Shown here piece after piece: positions 27,085-36,343 of a stretch of DNA of 64,000 bases. The notes below the pieces were generated by a model. That model saw nothing but the letters and a program-made list of their open reading frames with translations, did no database searches and was not told the DNA's origin. Each line of letters begins with the position of its first letter. The first letter of the stretch is position 1. Made by a program: the position numbers and the translations under genes. Origin of the DNA: SFDP01 sp051653625 (GTDB lineage Bacteria; Bacillota; Clostridia; Lachnospirales; Lachnospiraceae); assembly GCA_051653625.1 (NCBI GenBank), contig JBOFWM010000041.1:33255-97254 (forward strand). Direction: 5' to 3'.

Positions 27085-27960
27085 TTATTTTCTATCTTTT
27101 ATTAAATTAGAAAAAAATGATGAAATCCCTCTCTTTTTTTGATTTAATTCTTCTGCATTCATTAACTTTGCCGCAATTTTTTCAAATGCATGCGTTGACT
27201 TTGCATTCAAATTTTGTATAGATACGGGCATTTGTTGCATCACTGCATTTACCAAATTAGAATCTTGTGGTACTGCTCCTAAATAAGTAATTGGAATCTT
27301 TAAATATTTTGAAACAACCATATTTAGCTTGTGAAATAATGCCTCTCCATCTTCAATTTTATTTACCTTATTTGCAATTATTTTCACTTGTGTCAATTCA
27401 CTTGAAAATCCAACGTGTCTATTTAATGCTTTCAGCAATGAATAGGAATCTGTTATCGAAGTTGGTTCTGGCGTTGTAACAAGTAACACCTCTTCGCTCG
27501 ATACTAAAAACTCAAGTACAGAATCCGAAATACCTGCCCCTGTATCTACAATAACAATATCTGCTAATTCTTCAAGTTGTCCTAAATTTCTAACAATATA
27601 TGCTAAATTATCCTTTGTTAAATTTGATAAGTCTGCAATACCTGAACCACCAGAAATAAATCCAACTCCTCCCGGCCCCCAAGTAATAATGTCTGAGATA
27701 TTCATTCCTCTATGTACCAAATCACTTAAATTATATTTTGGTATTGCACCAAACATAATTTCTATATTGGCTAATCCAAAATCTGCATCTAAAATGATAA
27801 CACGTTTGCCCATATTTTTAAACCAAATTGCCAAGTTTATTGCAGTATTTGATTTGCCAACACCGCCTTTTCCACTTGTAACTGCAATAACTCTTGTTAA
27901 AGTTTTCGTCTGCACCTGATTTGCTTTTATAATATTACGTAATTGCTGCGCTTGATCCAT
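27085..27960 (-). CDS. flhG: MinD-like flagellar number ATPase FlhG (YlxH/FleN)
   Basis: FlhG controls the number and placement of flagella with FlhF. The N-terminus carries MDQAQQLR, the short helix known to stimulate the FlhF GTPase, followed by a deviant Walker A (TSGKGGVGKSNTAINLA, K31 and K36), the ADFGLANIEI switch, and IVDTGAGISDSV. The 291 residues end in a basic tail that may bind membrane. It follows flhF by 15 bp. Confidence 0.94.
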   Translation of the reverse strand: MDQAQQLRNIIKANQVQTKTLTRVIAVTSGKGGVGKSNTAINLAIWFKNMGKRVIILDADFGLANIEIMFGAIPKYNLSDLVHRGMNISDIITWGPGGVGFISGGSGIADLSNLTKDNLAYIVRNLGQLEELADIVIVDTGAGISDSVLEFLVSSEEVLLVTTPEPTSITDSYSLLKALNRHVGFSSELTQVKIIANKVNKIEDGEALFHKLNMVVSKYLKIPITYLGAVPQDSNLVNAVMQQMPVSIQNLNAKSTHAFEKIAAKLMNAEELNQKKRGISSFFSNLIKDRK

Positions 27961-27975
27961 CTGTTTAACCTTCCT

Positions 27976-29142
27976 TTATTGATTTTGACTTAAAATCTTT
28001 TTTACTGTTGTTTGTGGATTAAATGCCTCAATATCATCTGGAACATTTTGTCCATATGTAATATATGATAATGGTGCCATCGTATGCAATCTCAAGTTAA
28101 AAAGATTTCCATATGCTCTTGTTTCATCTAATTTTGTAAAAATCAATTTAAAGTTTGTGATACCATTATAAGACTCTGCAATACTTACTAAATCTCTATA
28201 TTTTGTAGTTGCACTTAACACTAAATATACTTCTTTTTCTGTTTCCTCTTTTACTGAGTTTAAAATAGAAATAATTGCATCTTTTTGTTCTATATTTTGA
28301 TGCGAATGACCTGCCGTATCCACAAAAATATAATCAAACTCACTAAATTCACTTGCAGCTTGATTAATTTCTTCTGGCGAATAAATGATTCGAAATGGAA
28401 TTTCTAATATATTTGCATAAGTTCTTAATTGTTCAGCTGCAGCAATACGAAAAGTATCTGTAGTTAATAACGCAATTTTCTTCTTCTCTTCCACACAACT
28501 TTTTGATGCAATTTTAGCAATAGTTGTTGTTTTACCAACACCTGTTGGTCCAATAAAAAAAATAATTTTAGGTTTATTTTCCGCCTCTTTTATAAGTTCT
28601 GGTTGTCCAAACTTTAATATCATTTTTTGATAAACAGTAGATAATGCAAAATCAAGTGGCATATTAGGCTTATTATTTTTTTCAATCTCATCAACAATTT
28701 GATTTGCATAATTTTCTTTCACTTCATTATCAATCATCGTATTATAAAGGACACGAATAAACTTCATTATTTCAGTTGTTTTTTCTTTTTCATCTGCTTC
28801 TTCCAAATGTTGCTCTTCTTTATTTGCCTTTAGTGTTTCTTCTAAAAAAGATTGTAAACTATCTATCTTTTTCTCAATTACTTGTGGTACGTTATCTTCA
28901 AATTCTTCTGTTATATTTTTTGCCTTTTCTTGCCATAATGAATCTGGAATAATAGGACTTGTACTATTTTTTTCTTCCTCTAATGCCACTGTAATTTCAA
29001 CAATAGATGGTTTTAAAAACTGCAAAAAACCTTTTTTCTTCATGGTTTTTACATTCATTATTACAATATTATTTCCTAATTCTTTTTTAGCAAGTTCAGT
29101 TGCTTCTAATTCATTTTTCCCTTGAAATTTTTTTATTATCAT
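27976..29142 (-). CDS. flhF: SRP-family GTPase FlhF
   Basis: FlhF sets where flagella assemble. The 388-residue protein has a basic N-terminal domain, a helical N domain, and a G domain with IGPTGVGKTTTIAKIA (G1), TTDTFRIAAAEQL (G2/G3 region), VDTAGHS (G3) and LIFTKLDET (G4). It is the third SRP-type GTPase after Ffh and FtsY. It lies between flhA and flhG. Confidence 0.96.
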   Translation of the reverse strand: MIIKKFQGKNELEATELAKKELGNNIVIMNVKTMKKKGFLQFLKPSIVEITVALEEEKNSTSPIIPDSLWQEKAKNITEEFEDNVPQVIEKKIDSLQSFLEETLKANKEEQHLEEADEKEKTTEIMKFIRVLYNTMIDNEVKENYANQIVDEIEKNNKPNMPLDFALSTVYQKMILKFGQPELIKEAENKPKIIFFIGPTGVGKTTTIAKIASKSCVEEKKKIALLTTDTFRIAAAEQLRTYANILEIPFRIIYSPEEINQAASEFSEFDYIFVDTAGHSHQNIEQKDAIISILNSVKEETEKEVYLVLSATTKYRDLVSIAESYNGITNFKLIFTKLDETRAYGNLFNLRLHTMAPLSYITYGQNVPDDIEAFNPQTTVKKILSQNQ

Positions 29143-29161
29143 GAAAACTATCCACCCTTAT

Positions 29162-31195
29162 CTATGCTGAAATCATTCCTACTGATTGTAATTCAACATT
29201 TGATTCTATTTCATTATAAGATACGATTATTAAATCTTTAAAATATTCTTCTGTTAAACGTTTAAAATACACCCGAACAATAGGTGATGTGATAATAATA
29301 GGTGTTTTTCCCATCTGTTCTAATTTTTTTATTTCATTTTCAATTGATTTAACAATAGATTTTGTTTTTTCTGGATCTAAAGTTAAATAAGCGCCTTGTT
29401 CTGTTTGCTTTACACTACCCATAATTGCTTGTTCAATGGCCGGATCAAGTGTTACTACACTACTTGTTTCATTTGGCGGAAAGAATTTATTGGAAATTGC
29501 TCTTTTCAAACTTTGACGCACATACTCCGTCAAAATATCTGTATCACGACTAGTTGACGCATAATCTGCTAAAGTTTCAAATATAGTTAATAAATCTCTG
29601 ATGGAAATTCCTTCTTTTAATAAATTCTGCAATACTTTTTGAACTTCTCCAAGTCCAAGTAATTTTGGTACTAACTCCTCTATTATTGCCGGATTTACTT
29701 CCTTTAAATTATTAACAAGACTTTGTACATCTTGTCTTGTCAATAATTCTGAAATGTGTTGTCTTATAATTTCAGTTAAGTGTGTTGCAATAATAGAAGG
29801 TGGATCAACAACTGTGTATCCCAAACTTTCTGCACGCTCTCTTTGATTTTCTGTTATCCAAATAGCTGGTAAATGGAATGATGGTTCGAAGGTAGGTATT
29901 CCAGTAATCTCTTCTTCAACAAATCCTGGATTCATTGCCATATAATGGTCAAATAATATTTCACCTTCACTTACTTGAATTCCTTTGATTTTAATTATAT
30001 ATTGATTGGGATTTAATTGTATATTATCACGAAGACGAATAATTGGAACTACCGTACCTAATTCTAATGCAATTTGTCTACGAATCATTACAACACGATC
30101 TAATAAATCTCCACCTTGATTCACATCTGCTAATGGTATAATTCCATATCCGAATTCTAATTCAATTGGATCTACATGTAACAAACTTGTTACATTTTCT
30201 GGTTGTCTAATTTCTTCTGCTTCAATATCTTCTTGGTGTGTTAGCGATTCAATATTTGCAGTTTCAATTGTACTTTCCATCATTCTTGCAGCAACAATAA
30301 ATGCCATGCCAAGTCCAACAAAAACAAGCATATTTAATGGTGTTACAATCCCCAATATTGTAAGAGTAAGTCCTACAAGATATAATGCTTTTGGTATACC
30401 AAACAACTGACCGATTAAGGCACTTCCAAAATCTGCATCTTTCGATCCCTTTGTCACTAGAATACCAGTTGCCAAAGAAATTAATAAGGATGGAATTTGA
30501 CTTACTAATCCATCACCAATTGTTAATATTACATATTTATCTGCAGCTGCACCAATATCCATTCCACTTCTAATAACCCCCATGGATATTCCACCTATAA
30601 TATTTACTGCAGTAATAATTAAGCCTGCTGCTGCATCTCCTTTAACAAATTTTACAGCACCATCCATTGAACCAAAAAAGCTTGATTCTTGTTGGATTTT
30701 TTCACGTCGATTTTTTGCCTCTTGTTCAGTAATTGCCCCTGTATTTAAATCTGCATCAATTGCCATTTGCTTACCTGGCATAGCATCTAATGTAAAACGT
30801 GCTGTCACTTCTGCAACTCTTTCAGACCCTTTATTAATTACCATAAACTGAACTAAAATTAAAATAAGAAATACAATAACTCCAATAATCAAATCACCAC
30901 CACCTACATATTCTCCGAAAGTGGTAACAACATTCCCTGGTTCTCCTGTTCCTAAGATGAGTTTTGTAGAAGAAATATTTAATGCAATACGAAATACTGT
31001 TGTAAATAAAAGAACGGTAGGATAATAAGAAAATTCCAATACTTCTTTTACAAACATACTAGTAAACATAATGGAAAATGCAATTCCAATATTTATTGCT
31101 AATAATACATCTAGCAACCCTGCTGGAATTGTTACAATAAACATAACAAATGCAGATAACATATATAACGCAACAGCAAAATCTGCCTTTTTCAT
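29162..31195 (-). CDS. flhA: Flagellar export gate protein FlhA
   Basis: FlhA forms the nonameric export gate that couples proton flow to type III secretion. About eight membrane segments fill the first 310 residues, including the FHIPEP-family signature region (RFTLDAMPGKQMAIDADL), and a large cytoplasmic domain binds chaperone-substrate complexes. A TTG-started extension reaches 31255 inside flhB, but the ATG at 31195 has AGAAAGGG before it and gives the normal MKKADFAVA start (677 residues), 20 bp after flhB. Confidence 0.96.
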   Translation of the reverse strand: MKKADFAVALYMLSAFVMFIVTIPAGLLDVLLAINIGIAFSIMFTSMFVKEVLEFSYYPTVLLFTTVFRIALNISSTKLILGTGEPGNVVTTFGEYVGGGDLIIGVIVFLILILVQFMVINKGSERVAEVTARFTLDAMPGKQMAIDADLNTGAITEQEAKNRREKIQQESSFFGSMDGAVKFVKGDAAAGLIITAVNIIGGISMGVIRSGMDIGAAADKYVILTIGDGLVSQIPSLLISLATGILVTKGSKDADFGSALIGQLFGIPKALYLVGLTLTILGIVTPLNMLVFVGLGMAFIVAARMMESTIETANIESLTHQEDIEAEEIRQPENVTSLLHVDPIELEFGYGIIPLADVNQGGDLLDRVVMIRRQIALELGTVVPIIRLRDNIQLNPNQYIIKIKGIQVSEGEILFDHYMAMNPGFVEEEITGIPTFEPSFHLPAIWITENQRERAESLGYTVVDPPSIIATHLTEIIRQHISELLTRQDVQSLVNNLKEVNPAIIEELVPKLLGLGEVQKVLQNLLKEGISIRDLLTIFETLADYASTSRDTDILTEYVRQSLKRAISNKFFPPNETSSVVTLDPAIEQAIMGSVKQTEQGAYLTLDPEKTKSIVKSIENEIKKLEQMGKTPIIITSPIVRVYFKRLTEEYFKDLIIVSYNEIESNVELQSVGMISA

Positions 31196-31214
31196 AATTT
31201 TTTCCCTTTCTGCT

Positions 31215-32333
31215 TTATTGTTCCATTTTTCCTTGCATATGATATACCATAGCAAGTACTTCTGCTACTGCTTGGTATAATTCTGGTGGAACTAATTCTC
31301 CTACTTCTACATTTGCAAAAAGCATTCTTGCAAGTGGTTTATTTTCAACGATTTCAACATTATACTCTTTTGCTTTTTCTCTAATTCGAAGAGCTAGTGC
31401 ATCTTGTCCTTTTGCAATAACAAGTGGCGCACTATGTTCTTCTGGTGCATATTTAATAGCAACTGCATAATGAGTAGGATTTGTAATAACAACATCTGCT
31501 TCTGGAAGCGATTGCATCATTCTTCGCATGCTTGCTTCTCTCATTTTCTGCTTTATCTTTCCTTTTATTTGTGGATCACCCTCTTGATTTTTGTACTCCT
31601 CTTTTACTTCTTGTTTTGTCATACGTAAATCTTTTGCATGTTTCCACTTTTGAAAAATAAAATCTGACAATGCGATAATCATATATACACAAGAAATTTG
31701 AATTCCTAGTCCTATTACGATTTCTCCAACTAATGCAATGGCTTGTACAAGTGAAATATCATACAACAAATAAAAAACATTTAATTTATCTTCTAAATAT
31801 TTATATGTTACATAAGCAATAACACCTAATTTTGCAAATGATTTAATTAATTCCACAATTGAATTAATCGAAATAATTTTTTTAATTCCACTAATTGGAT
31901 TTAATTTTGAAAATTTTGGTTTTAATGGTTTTGAAGTTGGTTTCCATTTTACTTGAATGTAATCACTTATAAAAGCGACTAAAAAACCTACTAAAAAAAT
32001 AGGTAACAAAATTTGTAACAACATAATGATTGCTCGTTGTAAAATCACATTTAATATTAATTGTGGCGAAGTTCCCCCTAAAAGATTTACGGCATCAGGA
32101 ACTCGATTATATACTTCGGAAAAAAATTCTAGAAAGCTTCTGCCCATATTTCCAATCCAATACTTTAACACTAAAAATAATGATAATAATCCAAGACCAT
32201 TTGCAATTTCTTTTGATTTTGCAACCTGACCTTCTTTTCTTGAATCTTCAATTTTCTTTTGAGTTGCAGCTTCTGTCTTTTCTCCGCCTGGTCCGTCTTT
32301 GGCAAAGTATTGTAAGTTATATTGTAAGCTCAC
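31215..32333 (-). CDS. flhB: Flagellar export switch protein FlhB
   Basis: FlhB controls the change from hook to filament export. The 372-residue protein has four membrane helices and a cytoplasmic domain with the self-cleaving NPTH site (VVITNPTHYAVAIKYAP). The first bases overlap the fliR stop by 4 bp (ATGA), implying coupled translation. flhA follows after 19 bp. Confidence 0.97.
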   Translation of the reverse strand: MSLQYNLQYFAKDGPGGEKTEAATQKKIEDSRKEGQVAKSKEIANGLGLLSLFLVLKYWIGNMGRSFLEFFSEVYNRVPDAVNLLGGTSPQLILNVILQRAIIMLLQILLPIFLVGFLVAFISDYIQVKWKPTSKPLKPKFSKLNPISGIKKIISINSIVELIKSFAKLGVIAYVTYKYLEDKLNVFYLLYDISLVQAIALVGEIVIGLGIQISCVYMIIALSDFIFQKWKHAKDLRMTKQEVKEEYKNQEGDPQIKGKIKQKMREASMRRMMQSLPEADVVITNPTHYAVAIKYAPEEHSAPLVIAKGQDALALRIREKAKEYNVEIVENKPLARMLFANVEVGELVPPELYQAVAEVLAMVYHMQGKMEQ

Positions 32334-33124
32334 ATTATCGCCTCCACAAACGATACGATCGTTCTTCTCATAATATTTAAAATATTATCTAATACACTTG
32401 GTAACATAGTTGCTGTTAAATACAAAGCAATTAATCCCACAAAAACCTTTAATTGAATACCAACCGCAAACATATTCATTTGTGGTGATACTTTAGCCAT
32501 TATACCTAATATTGCATTTAATAACAAGATTACGGCAAATATTGGCAAACATATTCGAAAACCAATCATCATATATTCTGACAAAAATGATAATATTGCA
32601 TTTAAAAGTTTATCACTATGAAATACTGCACCATTTACTGGAATTAATGTAAAAGATTCTAATAATGCTCGGATTAAATATTGGTATAACCCAGTAATGA
32701 TAAACATTAACATCATCATATACTGATAATATACTCCTGTAAAACTTCCTTGTTCTCTAGTTGTAGGATCCATTAATGATACCATAGATAACCCTATTTC
32801 CATATCAATAATGCGTCCTGCAAAACTAACAATCATCGTACAAATATTTGCAGACAATCCAATCAATAAGCCTGTCATTGCTTCTTTTAAAATAATTGCT
32901 ACATATCCAAACACGGTATTATAAACAACCATTTCTGTACTTGAATATAACATCGGATAAATAAGTAGCGTTAAAAAAAATCCTATTCCAATTTTTGATA
33001 CTGCTGGTGTATTATTCATATTAAAAAAAGGAGCTATAAAAATAAAACAAGTAATTCTTGTTAGCACCATCAGAAAAAATTCTAATTCTGCTATAGAAAA
33101 AGAATACTCTATCATTTTAGTCAA
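32330..33124 (-). CDS. fliR: Flagellar export gate protein FliR
   Basis: FliR is part of the FliPQR export channel. The 264-residue hydrophobic protein has six membrane segments and family patterns such as RITCFIFIAPFFNM, EAMTGLLIGLSANIC and GRIIDMEIGLSM. It is 15 bp after fliQ and overlaps flhB by 4 bp. Confidence 0.95.
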   Translation of the reverse strand: MTKMIEYSFSIAELEFFLMVLTRITCFIFIAPFFNMNNTPAVSKIGIGFFLTLLIYPMLYSSTEMVVYNTVFGYVAIILKEAMTGLLIGLSANICTMIVSFAGRIIDMEIGLSMVSLMDPTTREQGSFTGVYYQYMMMLMFIITGLYQYLIRALLESFTLIPVNGAVFHSDKLLNAILSFLSEYMMIGFRICLPIFAVILLLNAILGIMAKVSPQMNMFAVGIQLKVFVGLIALYLTATMLPSVLDNILNIMRRTIVSFVEAIM

Positions 33125-33139
33125 GACTCCTTTCTAATA

Positions 33140-33409
33140 CTATCGAATATACACAGTAAAATCTGTCCATAAATTCGTCATAAATGTAACCATATTATTT
33201 AACATCCAATGACCAAAGACAATTAATGAAAGAAAAATGGCTAATATTTTTGGTACAAATGTTAATGTTTGCTCTTGAATACTTGTAACAGTTTGAAAAA
33301 TACTAACAATCAAACCTACAATCAAAGAAACAATTAAAACTGGCGCTGCTGTTAAAACAATTGTATATAACGCTTCACTTGCTATACTTGAAACTGTATC
33401 TATTGTCAT
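33140..33409 (-). CDS. fliQ: Flagellar export gate protein FliQ
   Basis: FliQ is the small two-helix subunit of the export channel. From the ATG at 33409 the 89-residue product starts MTIDTVSSIASEAL, like other FliQ proteins, and contains SLIVGLIVSIFQTVTSIQEQ and TFVPKILAIF. A GTG eight codons upstream (33433) keeps the frame open, but the AAGGGA site and family alignment favour the internal ATG. The 3' neighbour is fliR. Confidence 0.92.
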   Translation of the reverse strand: MTIDTVSSIASEALYTIVLTAAPVLIVSLIVGLIVSIFQTVTSIQEQTLTFVPKILAIFLSLIVFGHWMLNNMVTFMTNLWTDFTVYIR

Positions 33410-33459
33410 ATGAATAACCATTCCCTTTTTCACTACATATATCTACTATTGATTTACTA

Positions 33460-34323
33460 TCAATAAAATGTTCGAACCAAATTCCCAATTACTAAATTCC
33501 AACCATCTGCTAACACAAAAAGCAAAATTTTAAAAGGCATTGAAATCGTTGTTGGTGGTAGCATCATCATCCCCATACTCATAAGTGTAGATGCAACTAC
33601 CATATCTATCACAATAAATGGAATATAAATTAAAAATCCTATAATAAATGCCTGTCTTAATTCACTAATAATAAAGCTTGGAATTAAAACTGCATTTGGA
33701 ATATCTTCTAAATTCCCTGTCCATTCCGTATTTGAAATATCTAAAAATAGACTTACGTCTTTTGTTTGTGTTTGTCCATACATAAATTCTCGAAGTGGAT
33801 CAAGTGCACGTTCTATTGCCTGCTCCTGTGTAATTTCACCTGCATCAAAAGGTGTAATTGCTTTTTCATTAATTTCTGTAATAACTGGTCCCATTATAAA
33901 AAATGTCAAAAAAAGTGCTAAACCAATGAGAACCTGATTTGGAGGTGCTCCCTGAGTATTTAATGCATTTCTTGTAAAAGATAACACTATAATAATTCGA
34001 GTATACGATGTCAACATTATAATCAATGAGGGAGCAAGTGCAATCAATGTTAGTGTAATCAAAATTCTTAATGTTCCACTTAACTCTCCATTACCATTGT
34101 TATATGTTACCGTCATACTGTTCGCAATATTTAATTCTCTTAATTCTTCTGAACTTTGCGCACTACCAGGTTCCTTAATATTTGTCCTATTATCGGTAGT
34201 ACCAGTATTTGAATTATTAAGCAAATCTGTTGCATATACATTTGTTTCTTTTGTCATACAGAATATGCCCACTAAAAAGAGCAGGCACACTGTTTTCAAT
34301 ATTTTTATTTTTAAAAATTTCAT
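33460..34323 (-). CDS. fliP: Flagellar export gate protein FliP
   Basis: FliP is the main subunit of the export channel. The 287-residue precursor has a cleavable-type N-terminal signal (about 1-32), a short polar linker, then the conserved LTSYTRIIIVLSFTRNALNT, PPNQVLIGLALFLTFFIMGP and PFIVIDMVVASTLMSMGMMM. It follows fliO by 9 bp. Confidence 0.96.
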   Translation of the reverse strand: MKFLKIKILKTVCLLFLVGIFCMTKETNVYATDLLNNSNTGTTDNRTNIKEPGSAQSSEELRELNIANSMTVTYNNGNGELSGTLRILITLTLIALAPSLIIMLTSYTRIIIVLSFTRNALNTQGAPPNQVLIGLALFLTFFIMGPVITEINEKAITPFDAGEITQEQAIERALDPLREFMYGQTQTKDVSLFLDISNTEWTGNLEDIPNAVLIPSFIISELRQAFIIGFLIYIPFIVIDMVVASTLMSMGMMMLPPTTISMPFKILLFVLADGWNLVIGNLVRTFY

Positions 34324-34332
34324 ATGAGGTTC

Positions 34333-34710
34333 CTACTTCTCTTTCGGAGAATTATTCTCGATATTTTTTAATATTTTTCTTTGTATCTTATTTAAAATTT
34401 CTTTAAAATCTTCCACTTCTTTTTTTTCAAAAGAAATTTCGGTTTTATCTAATTCATCCAAAACAGTAATGGAATCTTTACATACAAGTACTGCATAATA
34501 TTTTGATGTCACTCTAATAATTTGAATATCTTTGCCATTTGCAAAACGAAAAGACTCTATCACTTCAAAATTTTTATGAACATATTGTTCTTTCTGAAAG
34601 GTTGCAATCCATTTTGTCACAAAATAAGTGATAACAAGTACAAAAATAAAAATAAAAAATACCGTAAAAAGTTGAAATATTGAATTATTGCTACTAATAG
34701 CTAATAACAT
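34333..34710 (-). CDS. fliO: FliO/FliZ-like flagellar biosynthesis protein
   Basis: FliO helps assemble FliP into the export gate. The 125-residue protein has one N-terminal membrane helix (about 13-35) and a small cytoplasmic domain (FEVIESFRFANGKDIQIIRV). Sequence conservation is weak in this family, so the call depends on size, single helix and the place between cheY and fliP, as in B. subtilis fliZ. Confidence 0.8.
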   Translation of the reverse strand: MLLAISSNNSIFQLFTVFFIFIFVLVITYFVTKWIATFQKEQYVHKNFEVIESFRFANGKDIQIIRVTSKYYAVLVCKDSITVLDELDKTEISFEKKEVEDFKEILNKIQRKILKNIENNSPKEK

Positions 34711-34713
34711 AGA

Positions 34714-35076
34714 TTAACCAATTACCTTCTTTACAGATTCAATCACTCGATCAGGTTGAAAAGGTTTAACAATAAAATCTTTTGCACCTGCTTGAATCGC
34801 TTCGATTACCATTGCTTGTTGTCCCATCGCTGAACACATAATTACTGATGCACCGGCATCTGCACTTTTGATAGCTTTTAACGCTGCAATACCATCCATC
34901 TCAGGCATAGTGATATCCATTAATACTAAATCTGGTTTCAATTCATTATATTTTTCTACACCTTTTGCACCATTTTCAGCTTCTCCTACAACATTATACC
35001 CATTTTTTGTTAAAATGTCCTTAATCATCATTCTCATAAATGCTGCATCATCACATATTAAAATATTCTTTGCCAT
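34714..35076 (-). CDS. cheY: Chemotaxis response regulator CheY
   Basis: This single receiver domain of 120 residues carries signals from CheA to the motor. The acidic pair D9-D10, phospho-acceptor D54 (LVLMDITMPEMDG), the switch Ser in MCSAMG and the Lys in FIVKPFQP are all present. It sits between fliY, which dephosphorylates CheY-P at the switch, and fliO, as in B. subtilis. Confidence 0.96.
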   Translation of the reverse strand: MAKNILICDDAAFMRMMIKDILTKNGYNVVGEAENGAKGVEKYNELKPDLVLMDITMPEMDGIAALKAIKSADAGASVIMCSAMGQQAMVIEAIQAGAKDFIVKPFQPDRVIESVKKVIG

Positions 35077-35118
35077 CTTGCTTATCTCCTTATTCTTCTA
35101 TTTCTTTTATATTATTAT

Positions 35119-36339
35119 TTACTTAATGATTTCTGTTACTCTAATACCAAAATTTTCTTCAATAACTACAACTTCGCCTTTTGCAACAAATTTACCGTTT
35201 ACTAACACATCAATCGGTTCTCCTGCAATTTTATCTAATTCAATAATTGTCCCTGGTGCAAAATCTAAAATGTCCGAAATAGATTTACTTGTTCTTCCTA
35301 ATTCCACTGTAACCTGCAATGGTACATCCATAATTAATCCAATATTTTCATTACTTGGTGTAACATTATAATTATTTGAAAATGTTTGAAATTGTGCAGG
35401 TTGATAATTTATATTATTAGGCATCCCCATCTGTTGTGGCATCCCCATCTGTTGTGGCATCCCCATTTGCTGTGGCATCCCCATCTGCTGTGGCATTCCC
35501 ATTTGCTGTGGCATTCCCATTTGTTGTGGCATTCCCATATCCATAGCTTGTGTGCTAAGTGGATTATTTTGTTCTGGCACACTTTCAACAACTGGTGGAT
35601 TGTATGCTTGTATATCTGGTTCAGATGTCATTCCACCTAAAAATGTATCTACAAGATTTTTTGCAAAATCTACTGGATATAATTGTAAAATCGTACTATC
35701 AACAAGATCTCCTATTTGCATTGCAAATCCAATTTTAACAAACGTTCCAGACAAAAAATTCATTGTATCATCGTCAATTGTATTAAATTCATCTAAATCC
35801 ATCAGTGAAGCGTTAGGTGGACTAATATCTATCATAGAACCTAACATTTGTGAAAGTGAAGTTGCTGCTGAGCCCATCATCTGATTCATTGCCTCTGAAA
35901 TAGCACTCAAATGTAACTCTCCTAATTCACCCTCAATATTTGTTCCATCACCGCCCATCATTAGATCCGCAATAATTTTAACATCTTGTTCTTTTAAAAT
36001 CAAAATATTAGAACCATCAAGTCCAGTTGTATATTTTATTTGTATAATTACACAAGGTCTTTCATAATTTTCAATTAATTCATCCCAGGTAGATAACTCT
36101 ACCACTGGTGTTGTAATATTTACTTTTGTATTAACAAGAGAATACAATGTTGTTGCTGATGTACCCATGCTAATATTTGCCACTTCTCCAATTGCATCTT
36201 TTTCACTATCTGATAATTGAGTGATATCTGATGAGCTAGTACTTACTGATTGCGACACCGCATTTGTTGAAGTTTCTGCCTCTGTTGACATGCCACTTAA
36301 AAGCGCATTTATCTCTTCTTGAGATAACATCCCATCCAT
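35119..36339 (-). CDS. fliY: Flagellar motor switch phosphatase FliY (FliN domain at C-terminus)
   Basis: FliY is the Gram-positive C-ring protein that combines a CheC-like CheY-P phosphatase with a FliN domain. The 406 residues comprise an N-terminal CheY-P-binding peptide (MLSQEEINALLSG), a CheC-like domain (about 40-235) with KDAIGEVANISMGTSATTL and LSAISEAMNQMMGSAATSL, a linker containing six MGMPQQ repeats plus a partial one (about 267-306), and a C-terminal SpoA/FliN domain (PLQVTVELGRTSKSISDIL). The repeat linker is unusual. It is 4 bp after fliM. Confidence 0.95.
   Translation of the reverse strand: MDGMLSQEEINALLSGMSTEAETSTNAVSQSVSTSSSDITQLSDSEKDAIGEVANISMGTSATTLYSLVNTKVNITTPVVELSTWDELIENYERPCVIIQIKYTTGLDGSNILILKEQDVKIIADLMMGGDGTNIEGELGELHLSAISEAMNQMMGSAATSLSQMLGSMIDISPPNASLMDLDEFNTIDDDTMNFLSGTFVKIGFAMQIGDLVDSTILQLYPVDFAKNLVDTFLGGMTSEPDIQAYNPPVVESVPEQNNPLSTQAMDMGMPQQMGMPQQMGMPQQMGMPQQMGMPQQMGMPQQMGMPNNINYQPAQFQTFSNNYNVTPSNENIGLIMDVPLQVTVELGRTSKSISDILDFAPGTIIELDKIAGEPIDVLVNGKFVAKGEVVVIEENFGIRVTEIIK
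35421..35540 (-). repeat. 18-bp coding tandem repeat in fliY, about 6.6 copies
   Basis: Six consecutive 18-bp units (starting at 35421, 35439, 35457, 35475, 35493 and 35511) and a 12-bp partial unit encode MGMPQQ. Units differ only at one to three silent positions. The unit length is a multiple of 3, so copy-number changes alter linker length without a frameshift. Confidence 0.95.
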
Positions 36340-36343
36340 AACC

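Noticed and set aside
35421..35540. Possible CRISPR-like direct repeats
   Set aside because: The 18-bp units are contiguous with no spacers and translate in frame as MGMPQQ, so they are a coding minisatellite.
35386..35640. Overlapping frames on both strands across the fliY repeat, rich in His/Leu/Trp/Cys
   Set aside because: They are shadows created by the 18-bp repeat inside fliY, with no ribosome site and unnatural composition.
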